The notes beneath the pieces are model-generated. The model saw only the letters and a list, made by a program, of their open reading frames with translations. It was not told where the DNA came from and made no database searches. From Chytriomyces cf. hyalinus JEL632 (lineage: Eukaryota > Chytridiomycota > Chytridiomycetes > Chytridiales > Chytriomycetaceae): DNA of 64,000 nt. The translations under genes were made by a program, and so were the position numbers. The stretch's first letter is position 1. Every line of letters starts with the position of its first letter. This document shows positions 23,396 to 34,309 of the stretch, piece by piece. Where the stretch lies: the NCBI GenBank assembly GCA_025435555.1, contig JAIWWG010000025.1, positions 310,001-374,000 on the forward strand. The letters run 5' to 3'.

Positions 23396-23946
23396 TTGCT
23401 TTTAGTTTCGTTGTTAGCGTGGCACGAGAAGCGATTGGGGATCGGCAGTTTGTGTTGGAAGCCGGCTTTTTTGAATATGATTCGACCAATCGTACTCCTG
23501 GGACAAGGACATGGAAAATGTCCAATTTCAGTGCCACACGCAGAAATGCAGCCACACGCACCGGCCCGGCAATTCCCGAAGCACACTCCGCCTTACATGG
23601 CGTCGCTGGCAGCACTACCCTCAGAGGAATACGGGTGCAGCTTTTATTGTTTATTTACAACCCAGTCGGTCGAAAAGAGGGAGCCACCAAAAACTGTCCA
23701 TTCCGAGACACTTTTGGCTTCGATGAACCACTGCTGGCAGTTGCGTCCGGTGCGAGTTTTTTCGGCGGCGTTGGTTTTGAGTTCGATGAGGTTGATTTGA
23801 CAGTGGCGGGGTGTTGCTCCACCTGCATATGACGGAAACTGTGAGGGAAACCACCTTCGCCCAATTTCCCAACAATCGACAATTTTCCCGCAGGGGCGGA
23901 GTGGAAAGGCCGGCTATTTCAGATTTTGAAGAATTGTGTCTTGATG
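23396..23946. other. Intergenic between two minus-strand genes; no supported gene
   Basis: This 551-base spacer has open frames on both strands. One on the minus strand (about 23655-23882) would give a Ser/Pro-rich peptide ending SFRPTGL, but an ATG is only found well inside it. I do not call a gene here; part is likely 5' flank of the carrier gene. Confidence 0.35.
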
Positions 23947-24989
23947 TTAGATGGACCGGGAAAAATTAAGGAAGGACCGCCGGATGAAGAAAAGACACAA
24001 CCTTTGCTTCGACATTTCTCTTTTCACGGCGGCAATATGTCTGTTCGTTTTAGGCAGCGCTGTAATGTTGCAAGTCATAATGAGCCATCACAGTGCAAAC
24101 AACAATCAACAATTTCTTTAAATCCTCACAGCTGTTTCCCCAGAAAGGAGTCACCGTTTTCCTCATTGGCACAACTATATCGAGACTCTTGACCCTTTTA
24201 GCTTCTTTTTTCATCTGAATGGCTCTCTGAGTTTCACCCATTCTTTGTTTTACCCTGAGCAGTCGGTCGTCGCGTTCTTTTTTCATATCCTGCGTTTTGA
24301 CAAAATAATGGTCGTGTGTATCCTTTTTTTAAAACAGATTGGCTCGTCCAGTAATTCAATCCAACACTTACCAGATATGCGTAGCGCCAGTCATCAGGCT
24401 CTTCAAAATCAGAGGATTCAATAGCCTTTCGTAGCGACGCAAATTCTCGCAAAGCGATTAATCGGTAATATCCTGTGCAAAAAATAATCATGTGAGCAGT
24501 TGTGAGGAAAGAACATGACAGGCACATGCACATTTGCTTCGAAATAATAAAAAATAAAAAAAAACAGAAGCAAATTACCACTTAAATCTGTTGATAGCGA
24601 ATCTTCCAAGTGTGGGTTGTATTCAATGAGTCGCTCCAGCTGTGTCCAAAAAAATATCAAACTTTGTCAAGCCGTTGATAGCGGAGTGAATGGAAAGGCG
24701 TAAACCGGCACCTGCACAAACGTCATTGCCTTCGGCAGTATGCGCAAGAATAAGTGAGCAGGGACGTCTCCGAGATTCGTGTTCAAAGAGTAGATTTCTG
24801 GATGTTGAAAAACATCTACTCAGTACAAACTGCGCCAAGTCGCACACGACGGTAAGACTGGCAGTATCGCTTACGATCAACATTCCGCTGCATCTTTGCG
24901 ATGCATAAATCAGCGAGCGACGGGAGGCCGTTGGATGGGCTGAAGTCTGAGGACATTGGGTGGCGAAAATTTTCATTGCTCCACCACAT
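23947..24989 (-). CDS. Elongin-A-like protein (BC-box)
   Basis: Elongin A binds elongins B/C and stimulates RNA polymerase II elongation or its ubiquitylation. The start is the ATG at 24989 (MWWSNENFRHP) or at 24956 (MSSDFSPS). LPSLADLCIAKMQRNVD fits the BC box (SLxxxCxxx-hydrophobic). Introns join it to HVFQHPEIYSLNTNLGDVPA and HLFLRILPKAMTFVQ, then LERLIEYNPHLEDSLSTDLS, YRLIALREFASLRKAIE, FEEPDDWRYAYL and the coiled DMKKERDDRLLRVKQRM. This follows the elongin A order (BC box, LG-D-P-hLh-ILP, LxxLExxNPHL, W-xx-Y). The tail reads VTPFWGNSSLPKTNRH after removing an intron with donor GTGAGG. Five exons are needed. Confidence 0.7.
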
Positions 24990-25111
24990 TTTACAGTTAT
25001 CGCACACGCATGGGAAAAGTGACACACACACTCAACGGGCGTCTGATTCGCTTCTAGATTACCTTGCCCATGTTATCCGTTTTTATTGTACCTGTCCATA
25101 CCACTGAAATA

Positions 25112-26750
25112 CTAACTCTTTGCATCGTTGATACCTGATGGTTATTGCAATGGTGAGAACAGCAAGAACCACCCATGACAAGAAAAGAAAACTATACCAT
25201 CTGCTCCGATCGAAAATTGCGCCTCCGCTTCGGGAAGGTTTGGACTATCATACACTTTACAAATACGGTTTTCTCCAGCACCTTTCTTGAAATAAAGACT
25301 GTGATGATCGAACACAAACGTTCCCGGGTAAATACAATGCCGCAAGAATACATTTTGACTTTTTTACCGAGTAGTTGAAGCATGGGCAATAATATTTCCT
25401 CCAATTGGTTTTTTGTTATCCCCCATGGCAAAACCATCCACTTGCGCAACGACCTGATTTGTAAGAACAACGGCAATTCCAAACTTTTTGGAGCGTGAAA
25501 GTATGTAAGGCTCGTGCTGATTTTATGCGTAATTAAGTAAAGACTGCATCCGTACCTCATCCGCAAGGCGCTGGAGCATTCGCAAGAACTTGGCCAGATG
25601 CATTTGACGTGCCGAAAGTTCTCCTCGGCCAGAATAATCAGTTCGGTACAACGATGTTGCACTGTCGACAATCAGAAGCGAAAACCTGCAGGTGTCAAAA
25701 AAATATCAACACGATTTTTCCGCCACGGTTTACAAGGAAATCCAACTGGCAGCACACACGGTCGATGATAATGCCGTGAAGAAACTTACCGCGTATCCGC
25801 CATCATTGCAGCACCTTGAACAAGAAGCGACATTTGATGATCCGAATTATATGCTCGTGCGTATGCAATATTGTCCAACACCTCCTCTCCGTTCAAACCA
25901 AAGCGTTCTGCAGTTGCCAACAGCCTTTCAGGTCTAAATGTTCCTTCGGTATCAATGTACATGACGCGTCCTTCGCCTCCTCCCATATTTGTGGGAAGCT
26001 GTTTTTTCGTTTCAGCGAAGTGAGAAAGAACATTCAAACGCGGGAATGAAAAGGCATCGAAACCTGAGCGATGACAGCAAGCGTGTGGCAAAGCTGCGTT
26101 TTTCCGGTTCTGAATTCGCCAAAGATTTCCGTGATTCCGCCAGTTTCGATTCCACCTGCAAGTGTTGTTGTTTATAAATCGAGAAAAGTGACACACACAG
26201 CGCCAGTGCTCTTACCACCCAATAATGCATCCAAATCTTTCGATCCGGTTCCAATAGAGATGGTTTCTTGTCTGCGAATGTGAAAGTCCGTTGCGGTGGT
26301 GAATCCCATCGGAACAAGTTTTGCAGCTGAATCGAAAATCAGACACACAGAACGGTCATAGTCCGTCGACAATAAAAATCAGACGCTACCTTCCGCAAGA
26401 ATCTTGTCTACTTTGACCTCCGAGATGCCTTTGATTGTGAGCAAGGTTTTACGTGGAGTGAACGCCAGACTCTCGACAGTGTGGAAGCCGGCATCTTTGA
26501 GCTTCTTGACATCCGATGCAGCAATTCCGCATTGCTGATGAGATAATTTGCGATTGCGATAGAGTATTGTGGACAGGTTCTGAGTAAGCACCACTTTCGG
26601 GATAGGATGCAACAAAAATACCTCAAGCTGCTCCACTTTCAGGACTGACGCGCGGACATCTTCTTCCTCTTCCTGCTGCTGCACCTCCTCCTCCTGCTCC
26701 TGTTCTTGTTGTTGTTGCTGTGCTTGCTGTTGGCGTTGTCTGGAACTCAT
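25112..26750 (-). CDS. RAD51: RAD51 recombinase
   Basis: The DNA strand-exchange ATPase of homologous recombination. It starts [13 protein letters not shown] with a Gln/Glu-rich leader, then the helix-hairpin-helix domain ([35 protein letters not shown]). The core follows: [39 protein letters not shown], Walker [49 protein letters not shown], Walker [35 protein letters not shown] and loop L2 [12 protein letters not shown]. The end is [20 protein letters not shown] joined over the last intron (25122-25184) to GINDAKS. About eight short introns. All functional motifs are intact. The Q/E leader is longer than in animal RAD51 but such leaders occur in fungi. Confidence 0.97.
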
Positions 26751-27280
26751 TTTCTGTGTATATTTTCTTTCACTTTTACATTTTGTTCGGACAACCCGTT
26801 CTTATGCGATTGCTCGTTCAAGCACAGCTGCACTTTTCACGGCACGACAGGGATGGTACCCTCTGCTCATCTTTTCAGGTTCATTGAGTCCCGCTTCAGG
26901 ACCCCATCTTGTTCGTTTCTCCATTTGCAATGACACGGCGTCTCCAAGCGGGCGGTCTTAACCGATGAGCGGCAGCAACAAAGCAGACAAGTTGAGAACA
27001 AGAGGCGGGCTCTTTACGAAAGTGATGCCGCCCAACGATCACTTCCCACTACGGTCATCACCCACACCGTGCAGCCAGTCCACGCCCAGTCCTGCTCAGG
27101 CTGAGTGGGTGATCGCTGCCTTAATATTCCAACACAGCCGCATGTTGTTTTTGGGTGCATTTTGTAAGCAGGACAGGAAATTTCCCGCTGATAGCGCACA
27201 AACTAATCAAAACAAAGCAAAATCACTTTGTCAATTTGGAAAAAGTTTTCTCCCTACCATAACCCCTGAAAAAGCCTGAA
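26751..27280. other. Divergent intergenic region RAD51 / 27281 gene
   Basis: A 530-base spacer between divergent starts. I see no gene, repeat or RNA in it; it presumably holds both promoters. Confidence 0.5.
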
Positions 27281-28030
27281 ATGAGTCCCGAGCTTCTTCT
27301 ACGACGACGCAACACCGTGCGTCGAACCTCAGATCCCCCCCATGTCCCTGCGTCCACAGAGCGCCGCTTCTCGCAGCAGCATTCCCCCCCAAACCTGCAT
27401 CCAATCTCAGAACCCCTTCAAAGACCTCCCCAGAGATCCCAGAGTTTGAAAACCCCGCTCTTTCAAGCCCCTTCATCTGCCACCACTCCCAAAAGGATCA
27501 TCCCCAAGAGACAAGACTCCTTAAGCGGTCCAAACCAGTCCGACACACCAGACATTCAGACCGCACCTCAATTGGTCCGATCACCGTCGTCAGGTGCCAC
27601 ACTGGGTCCAGTTGGTGTCTCTCGCAACGTGTTTGGTCTTCCAGAAGGTCCTCAGGAGTCTTCGCTCTCGATCAAAACCAGATTCTCGCACATGATAACT
27701 GCAGCGACACACAAGAATCCTCGGTCTGCACCAATCTTCTTTGATGCCATACAACCGCTCTTCCCCTCTCCAATAGCGCAGACGAATGATGTATTGTCTA
27801 AACCGCCGACAACATTTCCCGACGTGGAGTTCATCCCTCTGCCTGTCTTCCCCAACCGGTGTAACGGTCCAAACAATCTGGCACGCTCTAAAACCCTCTA
27901 CAGCGACCAGATTTCCGTATCCAACACAACAGCAACACGAGCATCATCGCATTCTCCAACTAAGCCTGCCACAGTTAGCCGTTCGCGATCCATGTCCAGG
28001 ACAAGAAGTCCTGCCGTGTTGATCGTTTGA
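27281..28030 (+). CDS. Ser/Pro-rich disordered hypothetical protein (249 aa)
   Basis: A single open frame from the ATG at 27281 (MSPELLLRRRNTVRRTSDPP) to 28030. The protein is rich in Ser, Pro, Thr and Arg, with many basic Ser/Thr sites (RRNTVRRTS, PKRQDSLS, SRSRSMSRTRS), and ends SPAVLIV. No domain, signal peptide or membrane segment is visible. It converges on the deubiquitinase gene with only 82 bases between stops. It resembles the other intronless disordered proteins in this window in style, but I found no shared motif. Confidence 0.6.
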   Translation: MSPELLLRRRNTVRRTSDPPHVPASTERRFSQQHSPPNLHPISEPLQRPPQRSQSLKTPLFQAPSSATTPKRIIPKRQDSLSGPNQSDTPDIQTAPQLVRSPSSGATLGPVGVSRNVFGLPEGPQESSLSIKTRFSHMITAATHKNPRSAPIFFDAIQPLFPSPIAQTNDVLSKPPTTFPDVEFIPLPVFPNRCNGPNNLARSKTLYSDQISVSNTTATRASSHSPTKPATVSRSRSMSRTRSPAVLIV

Positions 28031-28112
28031 TTGTTGTTCAAATTTTTTTTTGTTTATGAAATTATTAAATACAAGATAATACGATTGTAATGCTGCCGCA
28101 ACTTCACAAATG

Positions 28113-30345
28113 TCACGTTTTCCGTTTCCACCAAGAAGTTGCATGGGACACATTCTCAGGCGTAGTTGTTGTTGTTGCAGGACTGCTATGATCCGACGAA
28201 CGGTCTCCATCAGACTGTTCCACAGTTTGTGATGCTGGCGTCCCAGCGACACTTGCCTCTGCCAAATGCTCAGCCGTGCCCACAGACGGCCGCTTGAACC
28301 GGAACCCACCAAATCCAACCCCAACAGCGCCACTAGTCCCGCCGCCGCCGCCACCTTGATTCTGCTGATTTCCTCCCACGGGCAGAGCATTGCCGCCTTG
28401 GGGATGCTGTGATTGGCCACTGAGTTGCGGCCCAGTCTGCCCGTACATTTGAGCAGAAGGCACAGACGGCGTCGAAACAGATCTTTGCTCAGCAGTTAAA
28501 CCCCGCGTCGGTGACATGGACCGTCTTCCACTCGTCTCCTCATCCAGCGGAACAGTTTCCGCAACTGGAATACCACCTGCAGGTGTCATGCTTGAAACAA
28601 TCCGCCCCGAGTCCAAACCAACGCGTTCGTAGAGCAGAATATAGCCAGTCCCAGGGTTGTTCAGGTCCCCATAATACCGCGAGATTTCGGATTCGTCCAC
28701 GCGTTCGACAGTATCGTCATCGAATACAATCCAGTTATCGTGAGATTTGACGAGAGATATATAGTGACCTTGGTGTGGGCCAATTCCGAGATGGACAATC
28801 ACAGATGAAAGCGTGTATAAGCAGTCTGGATCTTGTGCGTCGTCAGTCTGGATTAAAATGAATTAGTGCAACTGTCACACATTTAAATATTGGGGCACGC
28901 AAGAAGGCATGGAGCTTACTGTGTTGAATAACTTCAAGTCAAAAGGAAACACGACTCGATAGTTCAGTTTCATGAATCGCTGCAGGTTTTCCTGGTACTT
29001 GAAGCGTTTTAAGTGAACCACGAGGATATTTGGGAGCGATTTAATTTTCATGCGTTTTTCAGCCTCTTGAAGCGACTTGCAAGTGTCACAATAGAACTTG
29101 TCTTTAGCGCATAATGTTTCGCTTGTTGAGAAGTTGCGCAGGCAAGTGCTGACTGATGAGTGCTGCGATATGTCAATGGACAGGTCAAGAAAAGCTTCAT
29201 CCTTATTTGTAATCTGGGAAGGCGTTGGTGCAAAGGAATAGAATCATTGCCACAGAATATTTTTGACTCACTGTCTCACACGTCAGGCATTTGGTTTCGT
29301 TTGTGAGCTGACCCTCAAAAAGTTCGTGAACCCAAGTGGCAGGGACATGGCGTTCCTTTTCTCCTTTTTTAACATTGCAATAACCAGAATTAAGTACCCC
29401 CAGTTCAAGATCCCCAAGTATGTATGTTACAACGGTCCTTACCTCGCTTTTTCTCCTTTACGTCAGGAGCAGGAGGAGTCGGAGTTGGAAAAGCCGTGGG
29501 CATTAAGAGCCTCAGCTTTTCGGAAAATTCCTTCTTATGTCGAACCAAGATCTCGGCGATGGCGTTCAGAAGGTAATTGAGAAACTCTTGCGCATCTTGC
29601 TGTGTAATTCCTTGAAACAGTTCTGTGGAAACAAGTGGCCAACAGTTCACATTGGTGAAAGACAATGCGTCGGAGGGAGAATAGAGAGAGGGGACGTGAA
29701 AACCGTTGCCAGCGCATGTTTACCATTTTCTTGCTTCAGTTTGGTCACAAAAGTTTGCGGCCGCATAACGCCCGTCCGCTTCTTTTGCGTCGAAATTTTT
29801 GTAAAAAGTTCCTGCAAGGTCGTGAGCAGAGTTTCGTCATTTTTTTCGACAGCGATGCTTTCGAGTTGTTGCAGGAATGGAAGTGCGGCGCTGCCAGTCC
29901 CGGCCGAGAGGAGCGGGGCATCGAAGGGAGGAAGACTCACGCCCTGTGGAATGGTTCTCAGATGAAATCGAATTGGAGATGTGCGTTGTTTGGTGTCTTA
30001 CGTCGGCGGATGCTGCAATCACGGCTGTTGACAGTGGGTACTTGTACTGCAGAACGCATTCGCGGAAGGGTTTGCAGAAGTAGAGGGCTTGAAGTACACT
30101 ATTGCAGTAGCAGCTGTGAATATATGTAAGCATCAAATGCGAGTGAGACAGGCAGCAAGTGCGGGTAAGTTTTGAACACCATTGCAAATGTGAAATTACG
30201 TGTTTCCAAAGTTCTCAAAGCCGAAGTATCTCTCGTTGTTGTTGCTGGAGAGCCACTCATCAATTCTCGAGCTTTTTGCGCTGCCAATGCCCGGGGCAGC
30301 ACCGGGCGCGACACCGTCTTTAGCGCCTCTGATCCATTGGAGCAT
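28113..30345 (-). CDS. Ubiquitin-specific protease, USP12/USP46 (CreB) type
   Basis: Starts at the ATG at 30345 ([15 protein letters not shown]). FGFENFGNT is joined by an intron to [16 protein letters not shown], which holds the catalytic Cys box. The QQD box is in [18 protein letters not shown]. Zinc-site pairs CLTCET and CDTC lie in the [12 protein letters not shown] and [18 protein letters not shown] region. Then come [20 protein letters not shown], the His box [19 protein letters not shown] and [20 protein letters not shown], which match USP12/46. A long glycine-, Ser- and Thr-rich tail ends SWWKRKT. In the family the enzyme is activated by WD40 partners (UAF1/CreC) and removes ubiquitin from histones and trafficking substrates. 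About seven introns; active-site residues are intact. Confidence 0.92.
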
Positions 30346-30425
30346 CCTTTTTTAAATTATTTTTCTGCGGATTTATTTTACTTTCCTGTCGCAGGCCAAC
30401 CAACATTACAAATTGGCCGTCTGCC

Positions 30426-31880
30426 ATGCTCCCGACGGAGACAACGGGTCTCCTCCTGCCCGCCCTTGCCTCATTTTTGCTTGTGGCAACTGTCTTGCAT
30501 TCACCACTAGCAAGTCTGACCACCGTTTGTGCGGCTCTCCTTGCGTATCTCGCCATGTTTCACTGTCGCATCCTTTTGGCTATGGCGACACCCGGCACAC
30601 CGACCGTCAACTTACTCAATCTGTTGTACTTCAACCATGAGGGCTTTTTCGTCAAGCTGGACATGGACTTGCCTTTCAACAACTTGTTTCCCATGCCTTT
30701 ATGTGGGGTCACGCACACCGTCCACAGACCATCCGGCCGCATTGAGCTACCCAACATCAGCATCTCATTCGTGGACAAAAAAGGAAATTCTACCAGAATC
30801 GTTGACCTCATGCTATCAAACGCGCTCGTCTTCAAAACAGGAGAGAATACTCTCAGAATCAAACAGGAAGCTCTTCAAGTCATCATATGCGACAAGGAAA
30901 TCTGCGGGAATATCGTTCAAACCGTTATCGAAAAGAATTTGGCGGGTTATTGGGATCCCAGCCATGACATTGTCGTGTCAATTTCGCTACACGGCACCCT
31001 GCGAGTTCTCGGATTCCATTTGTATCGTGGATTCAATAGTCCACCGGTCCAAGTGAGCCTTAAATGGGTGCATGATTACCTGTTTCCGTCTGCATCATTC
31101 CAATCAACACAACGACGCACCTCAACTCCACCACAACAACCTGCGCCACAATTACCCGATGGAAGCAATATCCTCACCCGCCGAAAGTCAGGCCTAAGTG
31201 GGTTCCTTCCTGGCATACAAATTACGCGTGAGCCGTCAATCTCGACTGAAGGAGTGCAGCTAGCCCTGTACGCCTCCATCAATTTCACATCGCCACCCAC
31301 CCTGGATCTGTCCATACATCGTGTCCAGATTGGAATCTACATCAACAACATCATGGTCACCAGCGCAACCATCAGTCCATTTCGAATCCGTGCGTACGAA
31401 AGCACTCAAGTCCCGCTGCGCATTGCATTCAATAACCCGCGTGTGTTGCGAAACGCGCATTTGGCGCATGTGGTTGTAGATTTGATGAACTTGTTGGCGA
31501 GAGGGGTCGGGATTGGTGTTGTTGCAATCGAGACGGTTGCGAACCAGACGGCGAGATATGTGACGGGTCGGCGAGAGTCGTTTGCCACAAATGCAAGCGC
31601 CAAAATTCTGAGTGTTGAAGGGTATGGTGTCACTGGGGAGGTGTTGGATGTTGGGTGGCTCAGTCATGTGTTGGGCAAGATTGATTTGAAAGTGGAGTTG
31701 TTTGGACCAGGCGGAGAGAGAGAGGAGCAGGAGTTGTCTAATCTCGAATCTGGCTTTGCTGATGAGAACAGTGGGTATTCGGACGACACGTCTCTTTCTG
31801 TTGATTCTTGGGATGAAACTGTATTTATATCTCGCCGCCGTGCACACAGCCCGAGTTTCCTCATAGATTATTTGCAATAA
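30426..31880 (+). CDS. Membrane-anchored hypothetical protein (484 aa)
   Basis: A single long exon, ATG at 30426, divergent from the deubiquitinase with an 80-base spacer. Residues about 9-45 form one or two hydrophobic segments (LLLPALASFLLVATVL, VCAALLAYLAMFH), probably a signal anchor. The rest is mostly beta-strand-like (GFFVKLDMDLPFNNLF, DIVVSISLHGTLRVLG, VQLALYASINFTSPP, VQIGIYINNIMVTSATI), reminiscent of LEA14/DUF3712-type fungal proteins, but I cannot assign it firmly. A disordered Pro/Gln linker sits in the middle. The acidic C-terminus ends SPSFLIDYLQ. Confidence 0.7.
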   Translation: MLPTETTGLLLPALASFLLVATVLHSPLASLTTVCAALLAYLAMFHCRILLAMATPGTPTVNLLNLLYFNHEGFFVKLDMDLPFNNLFPMPLCGVTHTVHRPSGRIELPNISISFVDKKGNSTRIVDLMLSNALVFKTGENTLRIKQEALQVIICDKEICGNIVQTVIEKNLAGYWDPSHDIVVSISLHGTLRVLGFHLYRGFNSPPVQVSLKWVHDYLFPSASFQSTQRRTSTPPQQPAPQLPDGSNILTRRKSGLSGFLPGIQITREPSISTEGVQLALYASINFTSPPTLDLSIHRVQIGIYINNIMVTSATISPFRIRAYESTQVPLRIAFNNPRVLRNAHLAHVVVDLMNLLARGVGIGVVAIETVANQTARYVTGRRESFATNASAKILSVEGYGVTGEVLDVGWLSHVLGKIDLKVELFGPGGEREEQELSNLESGFADENSGYSDDTSLSVDSWDETVFISRRRAHSPSFLIDYLQ

Positions 31881-32006
31881 ATCATGCGCATTTAACTTGT
31901 TGGCCGCATCAGATGGATGCAAATTCAACCCACTACCCATTGCATGCTCAGCAACTTTCTTCTTGAAGGACAAGGGGAAGCTTCTTTTGCGGCTCATTGA
32001 ATAAAG

Positions 32007-32060
32007 GTGTTCAAAAGTTGTTCCAGTGTTCAAAAGTTGTTTTGGTGTTCAGAATTGGAC
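32007..32060. repeat. 19-base tandem repeat, about 2.8 copies
   Basis: Units begin GTGTTCAAAAGTTGTT at 32007 and 32026. A third, degenerate unit begins GTGTTCAGAATTGG at 32045. It lies about 125 bases beyond the stop of the 30426-31880 gene. Confidence 0.8.
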
Positions 32061-32171
32061 TTTTCAAAAACATCGTCTGATCACTTTGGCACCGCAGATT
32101 CTACTTCGCTTCATAAAAATACGAATATCTAGATATATTTTGGATTTTTATTGTTGACGTTCAGGGTGCAG

Positions 32172-32233
32172 ATCACTTGTCATAGCCCACCCTTTTATTT
32201 TGTGCAATAAACGGGTGGGCCACGACAAGTGAT
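32172..32233. repeat. Inverted repeat / hairpin, 21-base arms, 20-base loop
   Basis: The left arm is 32172-32192 and the right arm 32213-32233. They pair at 19 of 21 positions. Both mismatches are A-C on the plus strand, which become U-G wobble pairs in a minus-strand transcript, so a minus-strand RNA would form a continuous 21-pair stem. Confidence 0.75.
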
Positions 32234-32271
32234 TTTACGGTACTTTAGAAAAAAGAAAGCATCGTAAAATC

Positions 32272-33849
32272 ATGGAGTCAGCAGGAACGTTTGGGCAAAG
32301 CAGCAGCAACAACAGCGGCAACAACCATCATCATCACCATCATCACCACCACCATAATGATTGTGAGTCATACAGCTCCAAATAAGCGATATGCAACTGA
32401 TGAGTCTTTTTGCAGTGCCAAGCAGAGACACAATTGTGATTGTACAGCCACCCGTCCGGGTTGTCCCCATGCCCACCAGAGCTGTCCCTTCGCAAACACC
32501 CGCGCAAAACCCACCGCAGCTGTTAGTTGTGCAGAATTCGCCACCGAGAGAGAGTCCATTCCTCTCCTGCTGGCAGGTCGTCCTCATCCTGGGCACGTTC
32601 TGGTTTTTTATCACGACTGTGCCCATGCCATTCTCGCAGTCCATCGACGCAATTCATGGCGATAGAATTCTCGTGTCTCTTTCCGGGTACTGGCTCAACA
32701 GTGTAACGCTGCAAGGCCTTTCGACTCCCACAGAACCCGCTGGTGCCAAAGCATATCTATTTGAAACTGAACCCCGACTGGGAGATATCGTGATGCTACC
32801 AACGCGCACAATCCAACCGATTTTGAAGGGCGGAAATTATCACTCAATTCGATACGACTTGTATCCCGGGTCAGAAGTCAACCTCGACTGGTCTTTCCAA
32901 AGTAATCGATTTGGACCCAATGTTCTCGTTTTACGCGGAGAGGAATCTTTTCAAATGTTTCGAAATGGCGATTTGCAGGACGTTCCTCGCGAGGATCGGT
33001 TGATAGGTTCGGCTCTCTTTTTCGCAAAGGCGAGAGCATTCTGTTTGACCATTTTACTTCATCCAGAAAAGTATCACAGCAATTTTGGACAGTTGAATTT
33101 GAAAATCATGACCCGGTCTGAGTACCATATTATTTTCTATGTAAGCTCTTATGTTTCTGTTCCTCAAAATCACCCAACATTTCTAATCGCGTGCCTTTCG
33201 CGTGCCTTTCGTTAAGATGGCGGAACCCGGTGCAACATCTCAAGGATCCGCAAATTTCCACGTGACCTCAAGAACTCTAAGTCTCTCGAATCCCCCACCA
33301 ATCTTTTCCAGCGACAAGCACTGTCCCGAAAGAGCTGACGCACAATCTCCGTGCACGGTTCCGCTGATTTCTAATGGCGGGTATGCGCACTTGGATGAGT
33401 ACTTTCTCGTGGTTGTTGCTCCAGTCCATGCAGACTACGGTGACATGATTCGCGTCTCCATGTCAAAAAGAGCGCGGTGGGGGAAATACGGCGGTGCAGT
33501 ATTGCGCAGTCTGCTGGTCGTGATTGTGTTTGGCGGCTTTGTTGGACGTATTTGGAAGCGTTTGATGGGACTCACTTTTTCATGTGGTGTTCCTTGTCGA
33601 ACGCCTCGGTTCGGATATCAGCCGGTGGCGCATGAAAATCCGGACCATGATTCTGGCGTTACTAGTGGGAATGGGGCCGGTCAGCCGCAGCCTTTCTTCC
33701 CTGCAGAAGCGCCACCACCTTACTCAATCACGAGCAACAAGGCTCCTCACAATACTGCATTTGAGGGCGGCATCGACGGCACTGATGGGGCTGGAGTCGC
33801 TTCTGGAAGTTCAAGTGCAAACCGAAGCGAGGAATCGCGGTTGTCTTGA
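32272..33849 (+). CDS. Hypothetical two-pass membrane protein with poly-His and PPxY motifs
   Basis: The ATG at 32272 starts MESAGTFGQSSSNNSGNN followed by ten histidines. An intron (GTGAGT...TTGCAG, about 32354-32415) joins ND to LPSRDTIVIVQPPVRV. A membrane segment (VVLILGTFWFFITTV) follows, then a folded, probably lumenal or extracellular domain (DRILVSLSGYWLNSVTLQG, YLFETEPRLGDIVMLP, DLYPGSEVNLDWSFQ). A second intron near 33139-33216 joins IIFY to MAEPGATSQGS. A second membrane segment (AVLRSLLVVIVFGGFVG) precedes a cytosolic tail with APPPYSI, a PPxY motif that WW-domain proteins (for example Nedd4/Rsp5 ligases) bind. Family not recognised. Confidence 0.6.
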
Positions 33850-34309
33850 TTTTTAAGAACTGGTGTAATAATGATGAAGTGCAAACATTGGCCCTTGGTA
33901 TCGGTTCCTGTGTTCAAACAATATCGCAGTCCCCTGGCTGTGCTCAGAGCTTCTTTCGGGTGTGACGCAGACACAAGATTGTCAGGAAAGGTTCACCAGT
34001 TGGTGAAACGTCACAAAATAATTTGAACACCGTTTCAGGTTCAGTTTTTTTTTGCATTTAATTGTTCTCTATGCTATGCTACACGGAGTTGATGGTTGCA
34101 AGGACGAAACACTGTATATCCGAGACGATAGATATTCGTTCCATGAAATCGGATCCCTTCCAAGAATGGATCTGGGGACATTACTGGTGAGAAAACTGTC
34201 ACCAAAGTATCTCAGATAACAAGCATGCAGAGACGGGGCTCTGTAGTTCTGAGGAAATGACAGGGAGAAGTATTTTGGAGCACAGCCGGACAGGATATAG
34301 CTCTGTTGT
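33850..34309. other. Intergenic, no gene seen
   Basis: A 460-base spacer between convergent genes. It has short frames only and no clear repeat. Confidence 0.45.

Larger units (their letters stand above)
31881..32271. other. Intergenic with tandem repeat and long hairpin
   Basis: No gene seen. It contains a 19-base tandem repeat (32007-32060) and an inverted repeat with 21-base arms (32172-32233), described separately. A shorter inverted pair, ATTTTACG / CGTAAAAT, lies at 32232-32239 and about 32263-32270. Confidence 0.6.

Noticed and set aside
23236-23832. 198-residue plus-strand frame over the carrier gene start
   Set aside because: It is antisense to the carrier's first exon and promoter, has no domain and no ATG context.
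23655-23882. Minus-strand frame ending SFRPTGL
   Set aside because: The only upstream start is TTG; the first ATG leaves a short Ser/Pro peptide. Not enough to call a gene.
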